A stretch of DNA of 59,813 nt from an uncultured Actinomycetes bacterium (GTDB lineage Bacteria; Actinomycetota; Acidimicrobiia; Acidimicrobiales; RAAP-2), in contig CAIJYV010000003.1 in assembly GCA_903825035.1 (NCBI GenBank), positions 1-59,813 of the forward strand. Direction: 5' to 3'. The notes under the pieces were generated by a model, which worked only from the letters and a program-made list of their open reading frames with translations, ran no database searches and was not told where the DNA came from. Below, one piece after another: positions 44,537 through 53,200 of the stretch (position 1 is the first letter of the stretch; the number at the start of each line of letters is the position of its first letter). The position numbers and the translations under genes are program-made.

Positions 44537-45427
44537 ATGAACAGTTTGTGGCGCGTAACCATAACGACCGTTGTTGGAGTCGCAATGTTCGGCCTGCCCT
44601 TGGCGAATGGGGGAATCGCCCAGGCTGCAACATCACTCGACTGCATCATTTCATTGTCAGCGAGTGCCACCGAAACCCTGTTTGCCCTAGGGGTGGGCCG
44701 GACGCTGAAGGCGGTTGACTCGACGGCAAACTTCCCACGCCGGGGACTACCGAGCAAGCGTATTGACGCCTTCAACCCCAGTCTTGAGGCGATTTTGACA
44801 GCCTGTCCCGCCAAGCCCACGTTGGTTGTAATTTCCTACGACGCAAATCAAATCAAAGAGAAACTACGGGCTCAAGGTGTAACGGTGTTATTTCAACCGG
44901 CTCCTGCGAATCTGACTCGCGCCTATCAACAAATCACCTCGCTTGGGAAGTTTGTGCATCGAGTTCGTCAAGCTCGCTCGCTAGTCCAGAAGATGCAGAG
45001 GGCAATCACAAAGGCAATCGGAAGCGTTCCGAGTCGTGCCAAGAGCGAGCGAGTGTATTACGAGTTAGATCCCACCTTCTATTCCGTTACGAGTGCTTCA
45101 TTCGTAGGATCAATTCTTGCATTGATGCACGTCAAAAATATCGCCGACGACAAGGGCGTTGAGAATGCCGGTGGGTATCCACAACTCAGTGCCGAATACA
45201 TTGCTAGCGCGAATCCAACAATTGTTTTCTTGGCGGACACGATTTGTTGCAAAGCGAGTTTTACGACGGTCTCTAAACGGGTGGCCTTCCACTCGGTATA
45301 CGCCGTCCGGACACACCAAGTCTTTGGATTAAATGACGATATTGCCTCTCGCTGGGGTCCTCGATTAATCAACTTGGTACGGGTGTTGGCCAGTGACATC
45401 AATCGATCCCTTCGGAGTCACCGTTGA
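44537..45427 (+). CDS. btuF: B12 ABC-transporter substrate-binding protein (BtuF-like)
   Basis: A 296-residue secreted binding protein of the helical-backbone (TroA/BtuF) fold. Signal peptide about residues 1-31 ending GGIAQA. IISLSASATETLFALGVG is the BtuF/FhuD entry motif; NPSLEAILTACPAKPTLVV follows. There is no lipobox (SLDC near the cleavage site lacks the L-x-[AG]-C order), unusual for an anchored actinobacterial binding protein. B12 assignment rests on the riboswitch and btuCD. Confidence 0.88.
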   Translation: MNSLWRVTITTVVGVAMFGLPLANGGIAQAATSLDCIISLSASATETLFALGVGRTLKAVDSTANFPRRGLPSKRIDAFNPSLEAILTACPAKPTLVVISYDANQIKEKLRAQGVTVLFQPAPANLTRAYQQITSLGKFVHRVRQARSLVQKMQRAITKAIGSVPSRAKSERVYYELDPTFYSVTSASFVGSILALMHVKNIADDKGVENAGGYPQLSAEYIASANPTIVFLADTICCKASFTTVSKRVAFHSVYAVRTHQVFGLNDDIASRWGPRLINLVRVLASDINRSLRSHR

Positions 45428-46461
45428 GCTCACTGGTCAGCCCCCGCCGCCTTCGCTTCGTGGTGCTCCTCGCGATCGCGGGGCTCCTCCTCGCGTTGAT
45501 CCTTGGGCTGGTAGTTGGCCCCACCCCGATTTCTTTGCTGGGAGTACTGAAAAACATCGGTTGGCACCTCGGCTTTGGCCCGAGCGCTCCACACCCGATT
45601 GAAAACACAATTCTTTGGCAAATTAGGGCACCGCGCCTTGCTTTGGGGCTTTTGGCGGGGGCGATGTTGGCGGTGGCGGGGGCCACCTATCAAGGAATAT
45701 TTCGTAATCCGCTCGCGGATCCGTACGTACTGGGAGTGGCCTCGGGGGCGGGACTCGGGGCCACGGTGGCGATTGTGGGTGTCGGTGGTTTGGTTACTGC
45801 GGATGCGTCAGTGATTCCACCCTTTGCTTTCGCCGGTGCACTGATGGCGGTATCACTTACTTGGATGGTGGGTGGTCGAGGGTCTCGATCAAACGGTGCG
45901 ACTTTGATTCTTACCGGAGTGGCGGTAGGGACATTAATGACGAGCGCCCAAACATTGCTGCAACAACACGCTTCGGTAACTTCACTCGCACACGTCTACA
46001 TATGGTTGCTCGGTTCGCTCGCGAGTGCGAACTGGTCGACTGTAGCGACTCTGATTCCGTACACTGGGATTTGTCTCACCACGTGTCTGCTGGTTGCGTC
46101 CAAGCTCGACGTGATGAGTGTTGGCGAAGTGGAGGCGCGAAGCCTCGGGCTAAATGTCCGTCGTTTACGGCTCGTGGCGTTGGGTGCGGCTTCGCTCGGA
46201 ACGGCCGCCGTGGTGTCGGCGGTTGGCCTAATTGGTTTCGTAGGTCTCGTAGTACCACACATTGTTCGAATGTTGTCGGGCACTTCATATCGACGAATCC
46301 TGCCAATTAGCGCCGTAGTGGGGGCGGCTTTCTTGGTACTTGCCGATACCCTGGCTCGAACCTTGTTAGCGCCTTCAGAGTTACCAATCGGGGTCATCAC
46401 CGCTCTCGTCGGTGCGCCGACCTTTGTCGCAATTTTGGCCAAGCGTGAGGTGGGGTTATGA
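45424..46461 (+). CDS. btuC: B12 ABC-transporter permease (FecCD/BtuC family)
   Basis: A 345-residue permease with about ten helices. Family marks: WQIRAPRLALGLLAGAMLAVAGATYQGIFRNPLADPYVLG, SGAGLGA, and GLIGFVGLVVPHIVRM, the coupling helix. TTG start overlaps the btuF stop (TTGA); ATGA overlap with btuD. Confidence 0.93.
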   Translation: MSSLVSPRRLRFVVLLAIAGLLLALILGLVVGPTPISLLGVLKNIGWHLGFGPSAPHPIENTILWQIRAPRLALGLLAGAMLAVAGATYQGIFRNPLADPYVLGVASGAGLGATVAIVGVGGLVTADASVIPPFAFAGALMAVSLTWMVGGRGSRSNGATLILTGVAVGTLMTSAQTLLQQHASVTSLAHVYIWLLGSLASANWSTVATLIPYTGICLTTCLLVASKLDVMSVGEVEARSLGLNVRRLRLVALGAASLGTAAVVSAVGLIGFVGLVVPHIVRMLSGTSYRRILPISAVVGAAFLVLADTLARTLLAPSELPIGVITALVGAPTFVAILAKREVGL

Positions 46462-47231
46462 CATTGCTGCGGGTGAACAATTTGACCGTCCGGTCTGGAG
46501 CTAAAACCTTGCTCGACTCAATCAGTTTGGAAATAGACCCCAGGACCTGGGTTAGCGTGATTGGGCCAAATGGAGCGGGTAAGACGACTCTGGTCGAGGC
46601 CCTTTCGGGAGTTCGGGAGGTCCCGAAAGACTCCATATATATAGGTGGAAAGGATGTCACCACCTTCAGCGAGCGAGAAAGAGCCAAATATCTCTCTTTT
46701 GTCCCTCAAAACCCTACAATTCCAAAGGGAATGAGTGTTTTCGAATATGTGAGCCTCGGTCGAACCGCTCATCAGGGGGCCTGGCGGAGCGTGGGCCCCG
46801 CCGACCAACGGATCATTGAAACGGTGGCCAACCGGCTTGAAATCGCTTGGCTCCTAAATAGGGAACTTTCTAGTCTTTCGGGCGGAGAGCGCCAGCGGGC
46901 GGTCCTCGCGCGAGCCCTCGTGCAAGAGTCTTCGATTGTGGTCCTCGATGAGCCAACGGCAGCCCAGGATATTCGGCACCAACTCGAGACCCTGAGCCTG
47001 CTGCGTCGTGAGGTCGAAGAGCAGGAAATCTGCGTAATCAGTACCCTGCACGATCTCACCTTGGCGGGACAATATGCCGATCGACTCATAGTTCTTGCCG
47101 ATGGGCGAGTAGCAATTGATGGCCCCGCTCACCAAACAATTCGAGACTCCCGGCTCTCCGATATCTATGGATTGCGACTCGAAGTAGTGACCATTGACGG
47201 GGCCGAACTAGTAGTGCCCGCACCTCACTAA
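46458..47231 (+). CDS. btuD: B12 ABC-transporter ATPase (BtuD family)
   Basis: A 257-residue ABC ATPase: Walker A GPNGAGKTT, Q-loop FVPQNP, signature LSGGERQRAVLARAL, Walker B IVVLDEPTAAQD, H-loop STLHDL. FecE/BtuD-like. Last gene of the riboswitch operon; pyk starts 100 nt later under its own promoter. Confidence 0.93.
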   Translation: MTLLRVNNLTVRSGAKTLLDSISLEIDPRTWVSVIGPNGAGKTTLVEALSGVREVPKDSIYIGGKDVTTFSERERAKYLSFVPQNPTIPKGMSVFEYVSLGRTAHQGAWRSVGPADQRIIETVANRLEIAWLLNRELSSLSGGERQRAVLARALVQESSIVVLDEPTAAQDIRHQLETLSLLRREVEEQEICVISTLHDLTLAGQYADRLIVLADGRVAIDGPAHQTIRDSRLSDIYGLRLEVVTIDGAELVVPAPH

Positions 47232-47300
47232 GGGGCGTCACAACGAACTACCGACGAGTACGTCACCCAAAGTTTTCCGAAATAACAAAGCGCTGTCCTT

Positions 47301-47306
47301 TAGAAT
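47301..47306 (+). promoter_or_regulatory. Probable -10 box of pyk
   Basis: TAGAAT, 26 nt before TTG 47332. It would start transcription near 47313, leaving a leader of about 19 nt that holds the AAGGGGA ribosome site. No good -35. Confidence 0.5.
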
Positions 47307-47331
47307 AGGTAAAACCATTGAAGGGGAAATT

Positions 47332-48750
47332 TTGCGACGCACTCGAATTGTTGCCACGTTAGGACCAGCATCAGACGATGATGCAACGATCAAGGGTCTC
47401 GTGGAAGCGGGCGTTGATGTCTTTCGTCTTTCCTTCGCCCACGGCGACGTCCCCTCAGGCATTGAGCGTCTTCGTCGCGTACGCAAGCTCGCACCCGATC
47501 AGGCAATCATGGTTGACATTCCTGGCCCCAAGATTCGCGCAGGTTCATTTGGCACCAGCCCCGTTCTGCTCGCTCTTGGCGACAAGGTTGAGTTGATCGA
47601 AGGATTCGGAGAGACGTCAATCGCCAGCAAAATTTTTGTTGAACGAGAAGGGGTACTTGCGCTTCTCAAGACCGGAGACCGTATTCACATTGGTGACGGT
47701 GGCACGTCCCTCGTCGTGCTCGAGACTGGTTCCAAAACGCTGACGGAAGTCACCTCCGGTGGTGCAGTCATGGGAAAGCCGGGACTTTCTCTTCCCTCTT
47801 CAATTATGAACGACCGTCTTCCAACCGACGCCGACCGCGAGCGACTCGAAGCATTGCGCAGCGAAGAGTTTGAAATTCTGGCAATCTCTTTCGTTCGCTC
47901 CGGCTTCGACGTTGAATCGGTTCGGGCCGTGCTCAGTCGTCCGGACGTCATGATGATGTCCAAGATTGAAACTTCCGAGGGCGTCGAAAACCTCGAAGAA
48001 ATTGTGGAGCACTCTGACGCCATCATGGTGGCTCGCGGTGACCTCGGAGTGCGGATGCCCATCGAAGAGGTGCCCCACCTCCAAAAGGCCATCGTAAGAC
48101 TGGGTGTTCGCTACGCGCGGCCAGTAATTGTGGCGACCCAGATGCTCGAATCAATGACTCACGCTCAGGTACCAACTCGAGCCGAGGTAACTGACGTCGC
48201 GAATGCGGTGCTCGACGGCGCGAGTGCGGTCATGCTCTCGGGTGAAACGGCCATTGGTGAAGACCCCATCGGCACGGTAAAGACAATGGACCGCATCGTT
48301 CGCCGCGCTGAGCAGTCGTTTGACTACCAAGACTGGGGCACCAACCTCGACGTCCAGCAAATATCCAATAACTCAGGAAAGACCGCGCGCATTACCGCCG
48401 CGATTACTGGCGCCGCGTGGCGAGCCGCGATGGAAGAGGACGCCGTGGCGATTGTTGCGTGCACCCGTTCAGGCACTACCGCACGAGCGATCTCTCGCTT
48501 CCGCCCGCCAATGCCGATTGTGGCTATCACTCCACAGGTTGGCACTGCTCGTCAGCTCCACAGCTCATGGGGAATTGAGAAGATTTTCGTCTCACCCCTC
48601 CAAGATATTGACAGCCTGTGTAACTACGCCGCCGAGCAGGTGAAGGCCGCTGGACTAGCCAAGCCCGGTGACGCCATCGTGGTGATGGCCGGTTCGGAGT
48701 CGGGTGGAGCATCCATTACCGATACCGTTCGCATGGTGGTCATTAACTAA
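47332..48750 (+). CDS. pyk: Pyruvate kinase
   Basis: A 472-residue glycolytic enzyme (PEP + ADP to pyruvate + ATP). RRTRIVATLGPASDDD at the N-terminus, DIPGPKIRAG, active-site MMSKIETSEGVENLEEI, ARGDLGV, and VATQMLESM. TTG start with AAGGGGA upstream; no ATG would give the family N-terminus. The gene ends at a strong bidirectional terminator. Confidence 0.96.
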   Translation: MRRTRIVATLGPASDDDATIKGLVEAGVDVFRLSFAHGDVPSGIERLRRVRKLAPDQAIMVDIPGPKIRAGSFGTSPVLLALGDKVELIEGFGETSIASKIFVEREGVLALLKTGDRIHIGDGGTSLVVLETGSKTLTEVTSGGAVMGKPGLSLPSSIMNDRLPTDADRERLEALRSEEFEILAISFVRSGFDVESVRAVLSRPDVMMMSKIETSEGVENLEEIVEHSDAIMVARGDLGVRMPIEEVPHLQKAIVRLGVRYARPVIVATQMLESMTHAQVPTRAEVTDVANAVLDGASAVMLSGETAIGEDPIGTVKTMDRIVRRAEQSFDYQDWGTNLDVQQISNNSGKTARITAAITGAAWRAAMEEDAVAIVACTRSGTTARAISRFRPPMPIVAITPQVGTARQLHSSWGIEKIFVSPLQDIDSLCNYAAEQVKAAGLAKPGDAIVVMAGSESGGASITDTVRMVVIN

Positions 48751-48772
48751 GCCTGAACTGGCTCAGTAGAGC

Positions 48773-48808
48773 AAAAATACCCGTGAGCGATCGCTCACGG
48801 GTATTTTT
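48773..48808. terminator. Perfect palindromic bidirectional terminator between pyk and the hydrolase
   Basis: A 36-nt perfect inverted repeat: five A, then TACCCGTGAGC, centre GATC, then its exact complement and five T. Either strand gives a GC stem followed by a T-run, so it can stop both convergent transcripts. It starts 23 nt after the pyk stop and ends 12 nt before the hydrolase stop. Confidence 0.93.
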
Positions 48809-48819
48809 ATTTGAAATCC

Positions 48820-49710
48820 CTATTTGTCTAAGTTCAACAAAAACGAGGTAAGGGCTTTGAAGTACGCGACTTGGTCGTCGTACATGGCCATGTGGCTGCC
48901 CTTTTCACAAATATAGGACTGCCCATGGGGCATGCGGCTGGCCATGTCCACGAGAAACTCGGGGTCCATGGTGTCAAAACGTCCGCCAAGCACGAGGGCC
49001 GGAACGTTGATTCGTGACAAGTCCTCAGTGCGATCCCAGGTGACGAGTTTCGGTTCGTCCCACATACCCAACTCGCTTGGACCTTGCATCGTGCGGTACA
49101 AGTCATGGTTAATGTTGGCGAAGGCGTAAACCACTGGTTCGGGCCATTCGCTTGGATCCAGTCGGAGAATATGGTCAACGTAGTACGAGCGAACGAGTAA
49201 CTCTTCGTAACGTGGATTCGCGAAGTCACCAGCAGCTTCCAGCGCGCGAATCTCTCTCAGGTCGTCTTGGTTCATCAACGGACTCAAGACCTCATCGGCG
49301 TACTTGTTGTATGCCGGCGCACTTGACATCATGTTGGAGATAACAACTGCCTTGAGTTTGTCTTGGTGGGCGAGGGCGTATTCAATGGCCAGTACGCCAC
49401 CCCAGGAGTGGCCAAGCAAAATGAAGTTGTCCGGGCCCAGCCCGAGAGCTTGACGAACTTGCTCCACCTCGTCGACGTAGCGATCAAGGTCCCAGAAATC
49501 TGGGTCAGCGGGGTTGTCGCTGCGTCCTGAACCCAACTGGTCGTAGTAGTACTCAATCCCTTCTGCAGGCAAGAAACTGTCGAAGGCTTCGAAGTAATCA
49601 TGGGTTGCCCCGGGACCGCCGTGGAGGAGCAGGACTTTTAGTTTTGGATTGTGGCCAATTCTCTTCGTCCAAACGTTGAAAGTTCCCTTCTGGGTATTGA
49701 TCGGAATCAT
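48820..49710 (-). CDS. Proline iminopeptidase-like alpha/beta hydrolase
   Basis: A 296-residue S33 hydrolase. Oxyanion motif LLHGGPGATHDYF, nucleophile elbow LLGHSWGGVLAIEYA, DQLGSGRSDNP, acid Asp in GGRFDTMDPEF and His in EKGSHMAMYD. Probably cleaves N-terminal proline from peptides; related enzymes hydrolyse amides. Frame opens at 49770; ATG 49710 has GGAGGAG 6-7 nt upstream. Confidence 0.93.
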   Translation of the reverse strand: MIPINTQKGTFNVWTKRIGHNPKLKVLLLHGGPGATHDYFEAFDSFLPAEGIEYYYDQLGSGRSDNPADPDFWDLDRYVDEVEQVRQALGLGPDNFILLGHSWGGVLAIEYALAHQDKLKAVVISNMMSSAPAYNKYADEVLSPLMNQDDLREIRALEAAGDFANPRYEELLVRSYYVDHILRLDPSEWPEPVVYAFANINHDLYRTMQGPSELGMWDEPKLVTWDRTEDLSRINVPALVLGGRFDTMDPEFLVDMASRMPHGQSYICEKGSHMAMYDDQVAYFKALTSFLLNLDK

Positions 49711-50047
49711 CCGAACTCCTCCTGAGAAGGAATCTGGCTGGTTCCTGGTATCGAAGTAATTACTTTGCATTCTGCCCTTTTGGTTTTATGAAAATATAGG
49801 GCAGAACGCACCTGTATGCACGTCGGAGCACCGAGGAAATAGCGAAAACCATTGCAATTTCAACCTTTGGGGCTCATTGAGGCCATCGTTCAGAAATCGG
49901 CCAAAGTGAGTAAATTATGAAAATTTTGAAGAAATAGTTAATAATTCGGACTTTTTTACGGAAATATATTGAATTTTTGAAAAAAATCTGATTTTTTGGT
50001 CGAAAATCAATGATTCTGAGCCCAGAAAGTCAGCGTTAGCGGAAATG
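49711..50047. other. AT-rich intergenic stretch
   Basis: About 340 bp between the hydrolase and tRNA-Arg. From about 49890 to 50030 it is dominated by A and T runs (for example GAAATATATTGAATTTTTG), well below the surrounding GC. No open frame of note, no repeat of the tRNA 3' end and no integrase. It must hold the hydrolase promoter. It could be a foreign remnant or a transcription boundary. Confidence 0.45.
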
Positions 50048-50122
50048 TGGCGCCCTCGGCAGGATTCGAACCTGCGCACATGGCTTCGGAGGCCAATGCT
50101 CTATCCCCTGAGCTACGAGGGC
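50048..50122 (-). tRNA. tRNA-Arg (anticodon CCG)
   Basis: On the minus strand: acceptor GCCCTCG/CGAGGGC, D-arm GCTC-AGGGGAT-AGAGC region, anticodon stem TTGGC/GCCAT with loop CTCCGAA (anticodon CCG, complement at 50087-50089), T-arm GCAGG-TTCGAAT-CCTGC, discriminator G and an encoded CCA (50050-50048). Standing alone, divergent from the giant adhesin gene. Confidence 0.96.
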
Positions 50123-50226
50123 ACGAGGGTACAGAAATACTAGCGAGTCTGAAAGTCCTACGTCCCCAAGCTTGCATCACTGGGATTTAAACTTAATTGC
50201 CTATAAACATTTATCACTTTTTTTGG

Positions 50227-50232
50227 TAGTAT
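50227..50232 (+). promoter_or_regulatory. -10 box of the giant surface protein gene
   Basis: TAGTAT, 8 nt before ATG 50241, inside an AT-rich approach that includes a T7 run. Transcription would start within 1-2 nt of the ATG, so translation is probably leaderless. A TTGCCT at 50197-50202 is too far (24 nt) to be a proper -35. Confidence 0.5.
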
Positions 50233-50240
50233 CAACGGCA

Positions 50241-53200
50241 ATGAAGAATCAAATGAATCTTGCTCTCACCAAATCACTTCTCCGCACCGTGATGGGTGGT
50301 TTCTTTACGCTGATCACGATCGTGATTGCATTATTGACCCTCATGGGGCCAGCATCGGCAGCATTGTCCCCAACGGACGCCACACTCGTCAGTGTCACAC
50401 TCAATAACGTCAGTATTTCTACCTCGACCTTCTCGCAACCTCACTTAATTAACCCTGATCCCGGTACCGAGACTCTTAAAATCACCTTGAAGAGCTCGCT
50501 GCAAAGAGTTGGTCAACCAGGAAGTGCGAACGCTCCTTCTGGAACAAACGGAACTTCAGACAACCTTGTGTTTAGTTCGTACTCACAAATCGGTTCTCAG
50601 GTCACATTGAGCGTGAGTGGACTTTCCTTTGGTGAGAACATGATTTCGTTCGTTGAGATTGCCAGTAACGGAACCACGACACATGCCTATACCTATTACG
50701 TTTTTGTTCCTTACGCGGTGAGCTATGACATGAATTGCCCACCAAATGCAAACAATTGCAATTCCTACTCGCTCCCCACTGGTTTCTATACGGGGGCTTC
50801 ACTCCTTACCTCGCCAATGACCTACAACATCAATGGTTACTATTTCATTAACTGGAACACGAGTTACGACGGCAGTGGCACCTCGTACACACCAAACGAC
50901 GTTATTGATGGCTTGACCGGAGACATAACTCTGTACGCTCAATGGACCCAGGACCCAACGCCGATAGCGCAGCTTTCCGTTTCGCAATCCACGTTTGATT
51001 ATGGCGATTCATCTGTGAACTTGACGGTGACCGAGTATGACCCCAATGATGGCGTGACGCTTGCGGGAGATGATGGAACGCAGGTTGATTTCTATTACGC
51101 CAATGGCACCTACATCACGTCGTGCACATTGATGTCCTCCACCTGTACGGTGAGCCAGACGGCGAGTGGCCGTCCAATTTACGCAGGTTCGCAGAATGTC
51201 TATGCGGTCGTGCAAACGAGCTCGAACTTTTATCAAGCTGTGTCCAACTCAGTCCCAGTGACGGTCCAGAAAATTTCACCAGTATTGACCAGTACTTTGA
51301 ACAGCGGTGCTTGGTCGGGTAGTGCGCCGGACTACACCTCTGTACTTGGCGATACCTTGCAGTTCGCTGCGGGTACCTCAACGGACTATTCGCGCGGTGC
51401 GACCGTTCAGTTGTATGACAACGGGGTCGCGATTAGTGGCAAGACTTGCGTAGTGGATTACTATCACGTTGGTTGCACGATTTCATATGTTCCAACTGGA
51501 TTGGGTAATCACAGCATCACTCTTGGAATTCCCGAAGAGTCAAACTATGTTGCCGAAGTTAGTACGACCACAAATATTGAAGTGATCAACCCAGTTCAGG
51601 TTTCCATTTCGGAAGTTGGCTCAAATTCATCTTCGCCAACCTATGGTGACAGCCTTTCGTATGTCGCCAACGTACAGAACATCACTTTGCACAATGCGAC
51701 CGGCCCTACCGTCGGCGGGGACACCGTTGACCTGTACGCATCAAATTCAAATACTGGAAGCGGTGGCGTCCTCGTTGGGACCTGTGTCCTTAACCAGGTG
51801 AGCGGAACCCTTGCGCAGTGCACCGTCACGACCTCATTGATGCCTGCGGGCGCAGATACTGTTTGGGTTTACTTCCCCGGAGACTCAAACTGGTCTTCAG
51901 CTAGCTCTTCCACTCTCTCGAAGGTTGTAAACCAATACAACCTGAATTCGGGAACTTTGCTTGCCCCGAACTTGACCTTGAGCACACCTGGTGGAACCAA
52001 CGGGCTCGCCAATACTGCGCCTCAGGCATACACCGATAGCTTCACCTACGGCACCAACTACACAATTCCAACCCCGTCGGATGCAGATATTGTCGCTTGG
52101 AATAACGGCGACATCACCTATGGGTCACCCGACACTTTTAGTTACTCCATTAACCCAACGGGAAATTCTGCGGGCTGTTCGATTAATTCAGATGGTTCGG
52201 GGTTCACCCAAACTGGCGCTGGAACCTGTCAGGTAATTATCACGTCAACCAACACCGACGGAAACTTCACCTCTGGTTCGGAAACCCTGTCTTTAACCAT
52301 TGGTAAGGCAACTCCGACCGTAACGGTCACCGATGACTCAAATGGGACCACGACGACAGGAAGTCCCGTAACTTTCACCGCAACCGTAACGGGCGCCGGG
52401 GCAACCCCAACTGGCACCGTCACCTTCTACGAAGGTGGCGTTGAATTAGGTGCTTGCAATGTTCAGGCTCTTGGGACGGGATCAGCAATTTGCTGGGTCA
52501 CCTTTTACCTCGTAGGCACGAAGGTTATTACCGCGAGTTACAGCGGCAACGATGGTTATTTTGCAGTGGCCGAGGCGGACTCCGTCGCGGATAATTTTGT
52601 TGTTACCGTCGGTCCTCCAAATGCAGCGTATTCGCAGCTTTTTTGTCCCGATAACATCAGTTCGATAACTGCAGACCAGAGCGAAACGTGCACGATAACG
52701 CTTTTTGATGCGTACGGTAACCCAATTACCACGGGCGGCAACGCAAACCTTGTTGTTTTTAGCGCAGACAATGGAAGTTTCGGGGCGGTAACGGACAATG
52801 GGGACGGGACTTACTCTGCGACCTGGACTCCAGGAGGAGCTTTCACGGGCCTCGTCACCGTCTCAGGCTCAGTTGATGGGGTATCTACAGGTATTGCGAA
52901 CCAGAGCTTTACTGTGGTTCCTGGGGCAGCCGTTCCGGGTAACTCCACCTTTACGTGTACGGCAAATTCCAACGCGACTATTTCCTGTCTGGCCACCCTT
53001 TTCGATGCTGAGGGTAACCAAACATTGGGCGGCGATTCAGTAGTTGTTTACGCGAATGCAGGAATGGGTTCCTTTACCTCAGTCGTTGACAACTCGGACG
53101 GCACCTACACAACCACCTTCACCCCAGGCCCCAGTTTTGGCGGTTTTGTCACGCTGAGCCTTTGGGTGAATACAGTCGATACGTCACTCACCCAAAGCTT

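Noticed and set aside
48785-48792. GCGATCGC octamer (HIP1-like) at the centre of the pyk terminator
   Set aside because: Its symmetry is explained by the palindromic terminator, and no enrichment of the octamer was noticed elsewhere.
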